From: Gammaproteobacteria bacterium
GTDB lineage: Bacteria; Pseudomonadota; Gammaproteobacteria; Francisellales; CACEW01
NCBI GenBank assembly: GCA_028282045.1
Contig: JANQIS010000003.1
Coordinates: forward strand, 1 to 6,276
DNA length: 6,276 nucleotides
Direction of reading: 5' to 3'
The notes below the pieces were generated by a model. It was given only the letters and a program-made list of their open reading frames with translations, was not told the origin of the DNA and searched no databases. The stretch's first letter is position 1. Each line of letters opens with the position of its first letter. The position numbers were made by a program, and so were the translations under genes. This document shows, in pieces, positions 1-6,086 of this stretch.

Positions 1-2620
1 CCAGATTGTTTAGTGCGCTTTCACTGACATTGGGGATATCAGCAGTAATTTCTTCCGGGCCAAGCTTAGTATCACGCGCCACACAGGTGAATTCTTCAAT
101 GTGAATTGAGGTGAAGCGGTCTTCCTCTACCACACGCTCAGAGATCAAAATGGAATCCTCAAAGTTAAAACCATTCCATGGCATAAAGCCAACCAATAGG
201 TTTTGCCCCAACGCCAACTCACCTTTGTCGGTTGACGAACCATCAGAAATCAAGTCACCACGACTAATCTTGTCACCTTTACGCACAATCGGACGTTGGT
301 TAATACAAGTGTTGTGATTAGAACGGGTGAACTTGGTCAAGTTGTAGATATCAACCCATGGCTGACCTTCACTGATTTCATCGTTGTTAACACGAATAAC
401 AATACGTCCGGCATCGACTGACTCAACATAACCACCGCGCTTAGCAACCACACCGGTACCGGAGTCTTCTGCTACTTTACGCTCCATACCCGTACCGACC
501 AACGGCTTGTCAGCAATCAGTGTTGGCACGGCCTGGCGTTGCATGTTTGATCCCATCAAAGCACGGTTCGCATCATCATGCTCCAGGAATGGAATCAAGG
601 AAGCAGCCACCGAAACCATCTGTTTAGCTGATACATCCATGTAATCGACTTTATCGGTTGTGGTAAAAATGTTCTCACCACGCGAACGACATTGAATCAG
701 GTCATCGATCAAACGGTTGTCTTTATCAACTGTCGCATTAGCCTGCGCAATCGCATACTTAGTTTCTTCAATGGCAGACAAGTAATCGATTTGGTCAGTG
801 ACTACGCCATCAACCACTTTGCGATATGGGGCCTCCAGAAAACCATATTGGTTGGTACGCGAATAGCATGCCAATGAGTTAATCAAACCAATATTGGGCC
901 CCTCAGGAGTTTCAATTGGACACAAACGGCCATAATGGGTTGGATGCACATCACGTACCTCAAAGCCGGCACGCTCACGTGTCAAACCACCAGGACCTAA
1001 AGCAGAGACACGACGTTTGTGGGTGATCTCTGACAATGGGTTGTTTTGATCCATAAATTGTGACAATTGGCTCGAACCAAAGAATTCTTTCACTGCAGCG
1101 GAAATCGGCTTAGCGTTAACTAAATCTTGTGGCACCATTTGCTCACGATCGACCATACTCAAACGCTCACGCACCGCACGCTCAACCCGTACCAGGCCGA
1201 CACGCAACTGGTTTTCAGCCATTTCGCCCACACTACGTACACGACGGTTACCCAAGTGGTCAATATCATCCACTTCACCATGACCATTACGGATATCGAG
1301 CAGCGTTTTCATCACTGCAATAATGTCTTCATTGGACAGCACACCAGGACCTTGCTCATCATCACGACCAACACGACGATTAAACATCATACGGCCAACA
1401 TCAGAGAGATCATAGCGCTCTGCATTGAAGAACAAGTTGTTAAACATGGTTTGCGCTGACTCAGGCGTAGGCGGCTCACCTGGACGCATCATGCGATAAA
1501 TCTCAACCAACGCTTCAAGTTTGTTGCGAGTCGGATCAATCCGCAATGTATTAGAAATATAAGGGCCACGATCTAGTTCGTTAGTATAGAGCACCTTGAA
1601 ATGTTTTAATTTCAGCCCAGCAATTTTCTCGAGCAAGTCTGGTGTAACTTCACTATTGGCTTCAATCACCACCTCGCCGGTTTTCTCATCGATAATGTCT
1701 TCAGCAGTAGCTTTGCCAATCAGATATTCTGAAGGGACAGCTAATTGCTTAATACCACGACTTTCTATCTCTTTGATGTGACGTGCCGTGATACGACGAC
1801 CCGCCTCAACCACTACTTCCCCGTCATTGTCTTTGATATCAAAAACTGCGCGCTCACCTTTGAAGCGCTCTGGCAGAAAGTCAATCAGGTACCCCTTGTT
1901 AGCATCGATCTTAACTTCAGTGTTATCAAAGAAAGTCTGCAGGATCTCAAGGTTGGTATAGCCCAATGCTTTCAATAGGATAGTTGCAGGTAATTTGCGG
2001 CGTCTATCAATACGCACGTACAATAAGTCTTTAGGATCAAACTCAAAATCCAACCATGAACCACGATAGGGGATCACTCTGGCATTATATAAAATCTTGC
2101 CAGACGAGTGAGTTTTACCTTTGTCATGGCCAAAGAACACACCAGGAGACCGGTGCAACTGAGAAACGATTACCCGCTCAGTACCATTAACAATAAAGGT
2201 ACCATGGTCAGTCATTAATGGGAGTTCTCCCATATAAACTTCCTGTTCTTTGACATCTTTAACGACTTTATCAGCCGCCGGTGCTTCACGATCCAACACC
2301 ACAAGGCGTAACTTAACACGCAGTGGTGATGCATAAGTCACACCGCGGGTTTTACATTCATCCTCATCAAATGCTGGTTCACCCAAGCGATAACCCACAT
2401 ACTGTAATTCAGCATAGCCTGATACACTACTGATAGGAAAGATGGCCTTAAATGCCGCCTCTAGCCCACGATTTTCACGCTTATCAGCAGGCACACCACC
2501 TTGTAGAAAATCAGTATAAGAATCAACTTGTATAGTTAACAAAGATGGTACATCAAGAATATGGGGGAGTTTACGGAAATTTTTACGGATACGTTTTTTC
2601 TCAGCGTATGAATACGTCAT
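1..2620 (-). CDS. rpoB: RNA polymerase beta subunit RpoB, N-terminal 873 codons (cut by window edge)
   Basis: Beta subunit of DNA-dependent RNA polymerase. It forms one side of the active-site cleft and binds rifampicin. Translating the minus strand from ATG at 2620 gives MTYSYAEKKRIRKNF, the typical RpoB start, and the frame stays open to base 1 with no stop or frameshift. Visible landmarks: RGSWLDFEFDPKD in the first lobe; the rifampicin region at about residues 515-541 (SQLSQFMDQNNP, ITHKRRVSALGPGG); CPIETPEGPNIGLINSL just after; and NFEDSIL, whose Glu821-Asp822 correspond to E. coli E813-D814 near the catalytic centre. Numbering runs 8 ahead of E. coli; from memory of that protein, the extra residues come from several small insertions before residue 500. 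Roughly the last 475 residues (rest of the flap, the hybrid-binding and clamp parts) lie beyond the edge. A GAGGA Shine-Dalgarno lies at 2631-2635, 10 nt from the ATG, slightly far. Transcribed after rplL; rpoC is expected next. Confidence 0.98.
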   Translation of the reverse strand, partial: MTYSYAEKKRIRKNFRKLPHILDVPSLLTIQVDSYTDFLQGGVPADKRENRGLEAAFKAIFPISSVSGYAELQYVGYRLGEPAFDEDECKTRGVTYASPLRVKLRLVVLDREAPAADKVVKDVKEQEVYMGELPLMTDHGTFIVNGTERVIVSQLHRSPGVFFGHDKGKTHSSGKILYNARVIPYRGSWLDFEFDPKDLLYVRIDRRRKLPATILLKALGYTNLEILQTFFDNTEVKIDANKGYLIDFLPERFKGERAVFDIKDNDGEVVVEAGRRITARHIKEIESRGIKQLAVPSEYLIGKATAEDIIDEKTGEVVIEANSEVTPDLLEKIAGLKLKHFKVLYTNELDRGPYISNTLRIDPTRNKLEALVEIYRMMRPGEPPTPESAQTMFNNLFFNAERYDLSDVGRMMFNRRVGRDDEQGPGVLSNEDIIAVMKTLLDIRNGHGEVDDIDHLGNRRVRSVGEMAENQLRVGLVRVERAVRERLSMVDREQMVPQDLVNAKPISAAVKEFFGSSQLSQFMDQNNPLSEITHKRRVSALGPGGLTRERAGFEVRDVHPTHYGRLCPIETPEGPNIGLINSLACYSRTNQYGFLEAPYRKVVDGVVTDQIDYLSAIEETKYAIAQANATVDKDNRLIDDLIQCRSRGENIFTTTDKVDYMDVSAKQMVSVAASLIPFLEHDDANRALMGSNMQRQAVPTLIADKPLVGTGMERKVAEDSGTGVVAKRGGYVESVDAGRIVIRVNNDEISEGQPWVDIYNLTKFTRSNHNTCINQRPIVRKGDKISRGDLISDGSSTDKGELALGQNLLVGFMPWNGFNFEDSILISERVVEEDRFTSIHIEEFTCVARDTKLGPEEITADIPNVSESALNNL

Positions 2621-2796
2621 GATCTTGAGTTCCTCAAAGAAACGTTGGGCTTTATGCCCGTCATTTACTCATTTTTTTCGGTTTAGGTCGTAACGATTTA
2701 TCTACATTAACAACCTGGTTTTCTATGCCACTTTGGCAGCACAAAAGGGCCAACAGCAAAAGCCATTGACCCACCGGTACAGATAATCACTGTAAA
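2621..2796 (-). promoter_or_regulatory. rplL-rpoB intercistronic leader, possible attenuator or processing region
   Basis: A 176-nt gap separates the rplL stop from the rpoB start. In E. coli the equivalent gap holds a partial terminator and an RNase III cleavage site that lower rpoBC expression relative to the ribosomal proteins. On the mRNA strand I see a short perfect hairpin, TGCCA-AAG-TGGCA (2726-2738), and a second one, GGGC-ATAAA-GCCC (2647-2659), about 11 nt before the rpoB Shine-Dalgarno. Neither is followed by a clean U-run, and the first is only 5 bp, so a strong intrinsic terminator is not shown. The regulatory role is inferred from position and the E. coli precedent. No reading frame of note occurs here. 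Confidence 0.45.
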
Positions 2797-3174
2797 CTAT
2801 TTCAAAGCCGCCTTAGCGCCAGCCTCTTCCAGTTTCTTCACTAGTGCTTCTGCTTCGTCTTTAGCAATACCTTCTTTTAATGTTGAAGGCGCGCTTTCGA
2901 CCGCGTCTTTTGCTTCTTTCAGACCAAGGCCAGTCACTTCACGAACCGCCTTAATCACAGCAACTTTGTTGTCACCGAAGCTTTCTAGTACAACGTCAAA
3001 TTCAGTTTTTTCCTCAACAGCAGCTTCACCGGCAGCCGCACCAGGTGCAGCAACGGCAACAGCAGCAGCGGCTGAAACACCGAATTTTTCTTCCATCATC
3101 TCAACTAATTCGCAAACTTCCATGACGGACATGTCAGCAATTGCGTTTAAGATGTCTTCTTTGGTTAATGCCAT
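2797..3174 (-). CDS. rplL: 50S ribosomal protein L7/L12
   Basis: Multicopy stalk protein of the large subunit that recruits and activates translational GTPases (EF-Tu, EF-G, IF2). It binds the ribosome as dimers on the C-terminal helix of L10. The 125-residue product has the standard layout: an N-terminal dimerisation domain at 1-33 (SVMEVCELVEMMEEKFGVS), an Ala/Gly/Pro-rich flexible hinge at about 35-54, and a C-terminal factor-binding domain at 56-125. That domain carries NKVAVIKAVR at 69-78 and GLGLKEAKDAVE at 82-93, the helices that contact elongation factors. E. coli L12 has about 120 residues; the slightly longer hinge accounts for the difference. The start is fixed by AGGAG at 3183-3187, 8 nt upstream. 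The stop is TAG. It follows rplJ by 25 nt and is probably co-translated with it, but the strong Shine-Dalgarno would help give the 4:1 or higher L12:L10 ratio. Confidence 0.99.
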   Translation of the reverse strand: MALTKEDILNAIADMSVMEVCELVEMMEEKFGVSAAAAVAVAAPGAAAGEAAVEEKTEFDVVLESFGDNKVAVIKAVREVTGLGLKEAKDAVESAPSTLKEGIAKDEAEALVKKLEEAGAKAALK

Positions 3175-3199
3175 AACAGTATCTCCTGTTTAACCTAAC

Positions 3200-3721
3200 T
3201 TATTGTTTAGCATCACGAACGGCAGCCAATGTTCTTACAAACTTAGCGCTTGGTTCTGCGGTAGTACGAACAAACTTCTCGATTGGTGCCTTCATGACAC
3301 GCATTAAGGTCGCAATAGCCTCATCACGTGTTGGCAGCTTAGCTACAGTCTCTAATTGCTCAGGTCCTAAAGCTTTACCACCTATTGACACCAATTTAAC
3401 TTCGAGGTTGTCATGTTCTTTGACGAAATCGCGGACAAGACGCGCAGCCGCACCAGGCTCTTGTTGTGAAAATGCTAGCACCAGAGGCCCTAACAAAGAT
3501 TCACGCATGCATTCAAAATCAGTACCTTCGACTGCACGACGAGCCAATGTGTTACGAACAACACGCAAATACACGTTACGATCACGCGCATCTTTGCGTA
3601 AAGAGTCCATCTCAGCTACTGTCAAACCACGATAATCGGCAGCCACAGCAGACAAAGCACCAGCAGCAATAGCATTCACTTCCGCTACGATTTGCTTTTT
3701 GTCTTCTATGTTTAGTGCCAT
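3200..3721 (-). CDS. rplJ: 50S ribosomal protein L10
   Basis: L10 anchors the L7/L12 dimers to 23S rRNA at the base of the GTPase-associated stalk. Bound to L12, it represses translation of its own mRNA in E. coli. The 173-residue protein shows ADYRGLTVAEM (28-38), LRVVRNTLARRAV (52-64) and KLPTRDEAIATLM (128-140), then a C-terminal helix (about 148-173) that should carry L12. E. coli L10 is about 165 residues. I chose the ATG at 3721 (MALNIEDKK), not the in-frame ATG at 3736: MALN is the family start, and an AAGGA Shine-Dalgarno (3729-3733) sits 7 nt before 3721. The upstream ATG lies just 5' of that Shine-Dalgarno and would make it coding. Stop is TAA. The gene is preceded by a long structured leader. 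Confidence 0.98.
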   Translation of the reverse strand: MALNIEDKKQIVAEVNAIAAGALSAVAADYRGLTVAEMDSLRKDARDRNVYLRVVRNTLARRAVEGTDFECMRESLLGPLVLAFSQQEPGAAARLVRDFVKEHDNLEVKLVSIGGKALGPEQLETVAKLPTRDEAIATLMRVMKAPIEKFVRTTAEPSAKFVRTLAAVRDAKQ

Positions 3722-3744
3722 ACGATTTTCCTTCATATGGTTCT

Positions 3745-3761
3745 GCTATCTTAACGATAGC
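3745..3761 (-). repeat. hairpin just upstream of the rplJ ribosome binding site
   Basis: The mRNA reads GCTATC-GTTAA-GATAGC, a perfect 6-bp inverted repeat with a 5-nt loop. It ends 12 nt before the AAGGA Shine-Dalgarno of rplJ. No U-run follows, so it is not an intrinsic terminator. It may keep the initiation region separate from the repressor-binding helix further upstream, which is inference. Confidence 0.6.
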
Positions 3762-3775
3762 GGGGTTTAACACTG

Positions 3776-3838
3776 AGACAATGTCAACAGGACCAAAACA
3801 ACAGACAAACTGTAATCCTGATCGGGTCCACACTGTCT
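3776..3838 (-). promoter_or_regulatory. candidate L10-L12 binding helix with 5-nt bulge
   Basis: On the mRNA strand, AGACAGTGT (3838-3830) pairs with ACATTGTCT (3784-3776), 9 bp with one G-U. Directly above, GGACC (3829-3825) pairs with GGTCC (3794-3790). Between the two stems the 3' side carries an unpaired TGTTG (3789-3785), so the helix has a one-sided 5-nt bulge. A smaller ACAG/CTGT stem can form in the apical part. L10 leaders studied in E. coli bind the L10-L12 complex through a bulged, kink-turn-like element that mimics its 23S rRNA site. The location and asymmetric bulge match that idea, but I have not confirmed the family consensus. Confidence 0.55.
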
Positions 3839-3839
3839 A

Positions 3840-3876
3840 CGTAGGAAATTAAGCATCCACCGGGGATACACCTACG
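3840..3876 (-). repeat. leader helix with inner hairpin upstream of rplJ
   Basis: The mRNA has a perfect outer stem, CGTAGG (3876-3871) with CCTACG (3845-3840). Inside it is a second stem, GTATCC with GGATGC (one G-U), closing a CCGGT loop. It abuts the bulged helix at 3776-3838, so the two could stack. Its 3' arm includes part of a UUUCCU stretch complementary to the rplJ Shine-Dalgarno. Confidence 0.55.
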
Positions 3877-3886
3877 ATCTTTGACA

Positions 3887-3919
3887 GTCATCCGCTTAGG
3901 TTTCAAGTAAACGGATGAC
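3887..3919 (-). repeat. strong 12-bp hairpin just downstream of rplA
   Basis: On the mRNA strand, GTCATCCGTTTA pairs with TAAGCGGATGAC with a single G-U, leaving the 9-nt loop CTTGAAACC. It begins 26 nt after the rplA stop. The sequence after it (TGTCAAAGATCG) is not U-rich, so it does not look like a complete intrinsic terminator. Possible roles are protection of the rplKA 3' end, an RNase processing site, or the first helix of the rplJ leader. Confidence 0.7.
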
Positions 3920-3945
3920 CCAAAGTCTTTTTAAAGGCGCGTATT

Positions 3946-4641
3946 CTACACGCTAATTGTGCCGAGGTCTAGCATTAACCCAGGCCCCATTGTAGTAGAT
4001 AACGTTACCTTCTTCATATAAACGCCCTTGCTGGCAGTTGGCTTGGCTTTTTTCAAGTCTGCTAACAAAGTTTCTAAGTTTTCAATCAAAGCTTTTGGCT
4101 CAAAGTCCACCTTACCGATGCCACAGTGAATAATACCCGCTTTATCAACACGGTAGCGCACCTGGCCTGCTTTGGCATTTTTCACCGCAGTAGCTACATC
4201 AGGCGTTACTGTGCCCACTTTAGGGTTAGGCATTAAGCCGCGAGGACCAAGAATTTGACCCAACTGGCCAACAACACGCATAGCATCAGGTGAGGCAATA
4301 ACCACATCAAAGTTCAGATTGCCCTTTTTCACTTCTGCAGCCAACTCATCCATACCAACGATATCAGCACCAGCTTCTTTGGCGGCATCTGCATTAGGGC
4401 CCTGGGTAAATACTGCGACACGAACCGTTTTACCGGTACCGTTTGGCAATACAGTTGCACCACGCACCACCTGGTCTGATTTGCGCGCATCAACACCCAG
4501 ATTGACGCTCACATCAACCGTTTCATTGAATTTCACTTGAGAAAGTTCTTTCAACAACTTAATAGCATCTTCTACAGCATAAGCTTGGTCTTTAGACACT
4601 TTCTCTGCAATTAATTTTTTACGCTTAGTTAATGTGGCCAT
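3946..4641 (-). CDS. rplA: 50S ribosomal protein L1
   Basis: L1 forms the mobile L1 stalk of the large subunit, which handles deacylated tRNA at the E site. In E. coli it also represses its own rplKA mRNA. The product is 231 residues (E. coli 234), colinear throughout. It has an N-terminal half-domain with DARKSDQVVRGATVLPNGTG (51-70), a middle domain with the L1 signature LGPRGLMPNPKVGTVT (131-146), and a C-terminal STTMGPG (215-221) returning to domain I. Conserved RNA-contacting regions all look intact. The start ATG lies only 4 nt after the rplK stop; its Shine-Dalgarno GAGGAG is formed by the last two Glu codons of rplK, 7 nt upstream of the ATG. This implies translational coupling to rplK. 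Stop is TAG. An unusual Cys173 replaces the Thr of E. coli in IIHTTIGKV, with no known consequence. Confidence 0.99.
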   Translation of the reverse strand: MATLTKRKKLIAEKVSKDQAYAVEDAIKLLKELSQVKFNETVDVSVNLGVDARKSDQVVRGATVLPNGTGKTVRVAVFTQGPNADAAKEAGADIVGMDELAAEVKKGNLNFDVVIASPDAMRVVGQLGQILGPRGLMPNPKVGTVTPDVATAVKNAKAGQVRYRVDKAGIIHCGIGKVDFEPKALIENLETLLADLKKAKPTASKGVYMKKVTLSTTMGPGLMLDLGTISV

Positions 4642-4645
4642 GCTC

Positions 4646-5074
4646 TTACTCCTCTACATCCACGCCCATGCTACGCGCAGTGCCTGCAATGGTACGCACA
4701 GCAGCATCCATATTCGCAGCGGTAATATCAGGCATTTTGATCTTGGCAATTTCTTCTAATTGTGCACGGGTAATTTTACCAACCTTATTCGTATTGGGTG
4801 TTGAGCTACCTTTCTTAATTTTCACAGCCTGGCGAATCAAGAATGATGCTGGTGGGGTTTTAGTGATAAAGGTAAAACTTCTATCAGCATAAACCGTAAT
4901 CACTACAGGCACTGGAGAGCCTGGCTGTAATTGAGAAGTTGCAGCGTTAAACGCTTTACAGAATTCCATGATGTTCACACCATATTGACCTAACGCAGGG
5001 CCGACCGGCGGGCTAGGGTTCGCCTGCCCGGCTGCGATCTGCAGCTTAATATAGCCAGAAATTTTCTTAGCCAT
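4646..5074 (-). CDS. rplK: 50S ribosomal protein L11
   Basis: L11 binds the 23S GTPase-associated centre next to L10. It is the target region of thiostrepton-type antibiotics and is needed for RelA-dependent stringent signalling. The 142-residue product equals E. coli L11 in length. The N-terminal domain carries the proline-rich PSPPVGPALGQ (20-30), the thiostrepton-contact helix, then VNIMEFCKAFNA. VPVVITVYADRSFTF (55-69) follows. The C-terminal rRNA-binding domain has NKVGKITRAQLEEIA (96-110) and ends in the signature GTARSMGV (131-138). The start is clear: AAGGAG at 5081-5086, 6 nt from the ATG. It is the first gene of the L11-L1 unit, after a 91-nt spacer holding the likely L1 control site. 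Tyr31 in the GQYGVN segment differs from the E. coli Gln. Confidence 0.99.
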   Translation of the reverse strand: MAKKISGYIKLQIAAGQANPSPPVGPALGQYGVNIMEFCKAFNAATSQLQPGSPVPVVITVYADRSFTFITKTPPASFLIRQAVKIKKGSSTPNTNKVGKITRAQLEEIAKIKMPDITAANMDAAVRTIAGTARSMGVDVEE

Positions 5075-5165
5075 GTTTTTCTCCTTTTGTTGGTTATAAC
5101 GCCAGACTCGAAGATCTGGCTCCCATTAGAGTCATTGGGTAAATTAGTACGACTCTTAAATTGTT
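5075..5165 (-). promoter_or_regulatory. nusG-rplK spacer with two hairpins, candidate L1 repressor site
   Basis: In E. coli, L1 binds the mRNA just ahead of rplK and blocks translation of L11 and L1. Here the mRNA contains GGGAGCCAGATCTTCGAGTC followed by TGGCG. The core is a GCCAGA/TCTGGC stem (5101-5120, 6 bp plus a possible T-G) that ends 14 nt before the rplK AAGGAG. An upstream hairpin AGAGTC/GACTCT (5128-5156) has a 17-nt loop. The segment GACTC can instead pair with GAGTC inside the lower hairpin, so the two folds compete. E. coli also has a promoter in this interval; I see no good -35/-10 pair here. Confidence 0.55.
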
Positions 5166-5705
5166 TTAAACCTGTTCCTTCTCGATTTGGTCAAAACTCA
5201 ATTCAACCGGAGTTGGACGACCAAAGATGGTCACCGAGACCCGAACGCGACTCTTTTCATAATTCACTTCTTCAATCACGCCACTGAAGTCAGCAAATGG
5301 CCCATCTATAACACGCACCACCTCACCCACTTCATATAGGGTTTTAGGACGCGGTTTTTCTTCACTGGCTTCCATACGGTTCATAATCGCATCGACTTCT
5401 TTATCAGTGATCGGCGCCGGACGGTCACCGGTACCGCCAATAAAACCCATCACATGCGGAATATGACGCACCAAATGCCAAGTATCGTCATTCATCTCCA
5501 TATTCACCAGCACATAGCCAGGGAAAAATTTACGTTCACTTTTGCGTCGTTGACCGCTTTTCATTTCAACGACCTCTTCAGTCGGCACCAAGACCTCACC
5601 AAACTGGTCTTGCAGCCCTTGCAGCTCAATACGCTCACCCAAAGCACCCTGAACACGCTTTTCATACTGTGAATGAACCTGTACTACATACCAACGTTTC
5701 GTCAT
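5166..5705 (-). CDS. nusG: transcription termination/antitermination factor NusG
   Basis: NusG rides on RNA polymerase. Its N-terminal domain binds the beta-prime clamp helices and suppresses pausing; its C-terminal KOW domain contacts Rho or ribosomal protein S10, linking transcription to termination or translation. The 179-residue product (E. coli 181) has the NGN domain from KRWYVVQVHSQYEKRV (3-18) through PTEEVVEMKSGQRRKSERKF (41-60), FPGYVLVNM and GFIGGTGDRPAPI. A linker at about 112-122 follows, and then the KOW domain (about 123-179) with GPFADFSGVIEEVNYEKSR and IFGRPTPVEL. Phe161 matches E. coli Phe165, part of the S10/Rho-binding face. The N-terminus is four residues shorter than in E. 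coli. The start is supported by GAGG at 5713-5716, which overlaps the secE TGA and lies 7 nt from the ATG. Stop is TAA. It is 9 nt after secE, so the two are surely cotranscribed. Confidence 0.99.
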   Translation of the reverse strand: MTKRWYVVQVHSQYEKRVQGALGERIELQGLQDQFGEVLVPTEEVVEMKSGQRRKSERKFFPGYVLVNMEMNDDTWHLVRHIPHVMGFIGGTGDRPAPITDKEVDAIMNRMEASEEKPRPKTLYEVGEVVRVIDGPFADFSGVIEEVNYEKSRVRVSVTIFGRPTPVELSFDQIEKEQV

Positions 5706-5714
5706 TATTCAACC

Positions 5715-6086
5715 TCAAAAAATAATATGACTGACCAACAGCGCAAATACACTGTCCACGCCCCATAGAATCAATGCCGTAATCGCCACTACCACAATCA
5801 CCAGACCAGTGGATTGCACTGTCTCTTGGCGGGTCGGCCAAACCACTTTACGCATTTCCATGCGGGCATCTTTACAAAATTTCCAAGTCGATCCGCCAGC
5901 ACGTGTGGTTTTCAATACAAACAATGCCACCAAAACTAATATAATCACACCAGCAGCACGTACAGGAGCAGAGTATTGTGTTTCAAAATAGATATTGCCT
6001 GCCACAGCGACAACAAGGATTGCCAATCCTATCAACCACTTAAGGACATCTATTGGACTTTTCGCAGGTGTTGGTTGTGGGCTCAT
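5715..6086 (-). CDS. secE: preprotein translocase subunit SecE
   Basis: SecE clamps SecY in the inner-membrane SecYEG protein-export channel. From ATG at 6086 the product is 123 residues (E. coli 127), with the three-helix layout of gammaproteobacterial SecE: TM1 about 15-34 (LKWLIGLAILVVAVAG), TM2 about 42-58 (VRAAGVIILVLVALFVL), the conserved cytoplasmic amphipathic segment with EMRKVVWPTRQET (77-89), and TM3 about 93-118. The essential conserved core is therefore present. The frame stays open upstream to a GTG at 6167, which would add 27 residues (150 total). I prefer 6086 because it is the first ATG and its N-terminus aligns in length with E. coli SecE up to the LKW/MKW at TM1. Neither start has a clear Shine-Dalgarno, so the start is less certain than the gene. 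Stop is TGA, overlapping the nusG ribosome binding site. Confidence 0.96.
   Translation of the reverse strand: MSPQPTPAKSPIDVLKWLIGLAILVVAVAGNIYFETQYSAPVRAAGVIILVLVALFVLKTTRAGGSTWKFCKDARMEMRKVVWPTRQETVQSTGLVIVVVAITALILWGVDSVFALLVSHIIF

Larger units (their letters stand above)
3722..3945 (-). promoter_or_regulatory. rplA-rplJ spacer with structured leader, probable L10 autoregulatory region
   Basis: This 224-nt gap holds no gene. On the mRNA strand it offers four successive helices: a 12-bp hairpin (3887-3919), a CGTAGG/CCTACG helix with an inner hairpin (3840-3876), a bulged helix (3776-3838), and a 6-bp hairpin just before the rplJ Shine-Dalgarno (3745-3761). In E. coli the same spacer carries the binding site where the L10-L12 complex represses rplJL translation, and also a promoter for rplJ. 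Position and structure fit an L10 leader well. I found no convincing sigma70 promoter: the best try, TTGAAA with an AAAGAT-like -10 18 nt away, is poor. The helices come from reading complementary arms by eye, not from energy folding. Confidence 0.7.

Noticed and set aside
111..1978. Several plus-strand reading frames of about 60-110 codons opposite rpoB
   Set aside because: They lie antisense to an unbroken, highly conserved rpoB frame, lack ribosome binding sites and resemble no known family; the 110-codon His/Thr-rich one reads like an out-of-frame shadow.
2672..2683. ATGAGTAAATGA mini reading frame in the rplL-rpoB spacer
   Set aside because: It has only three codons and no ribosome binding site; it is expected by chance in AT-rich spacer.
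2966..3193. Plus-strand 75-codon Ala/Ser-rich frame
   Set aside because: It is antisense to rplL; the Ala-rich run is the complement of the GC-rich L12 hinge codons.
3722..3736. Upstream in-frame ATG for rplJ (178-residue version)
   Set aside because: The AAGGA Shine-Dalgarno lies between this ATG and the family-typical MALN start at 3721, so the longer form would translate the ribosome binding site.
3612..3833. Minus-strand 73-codon frame overlapping the rplJ leader and the 5' end of rplJ
   Set aside because: It is out of frame with rplJ, Cys/Trp-rich without a recognisable domain, and its upstream half is the structured leader. A leader peptide is not excluded, but nothing supports one.
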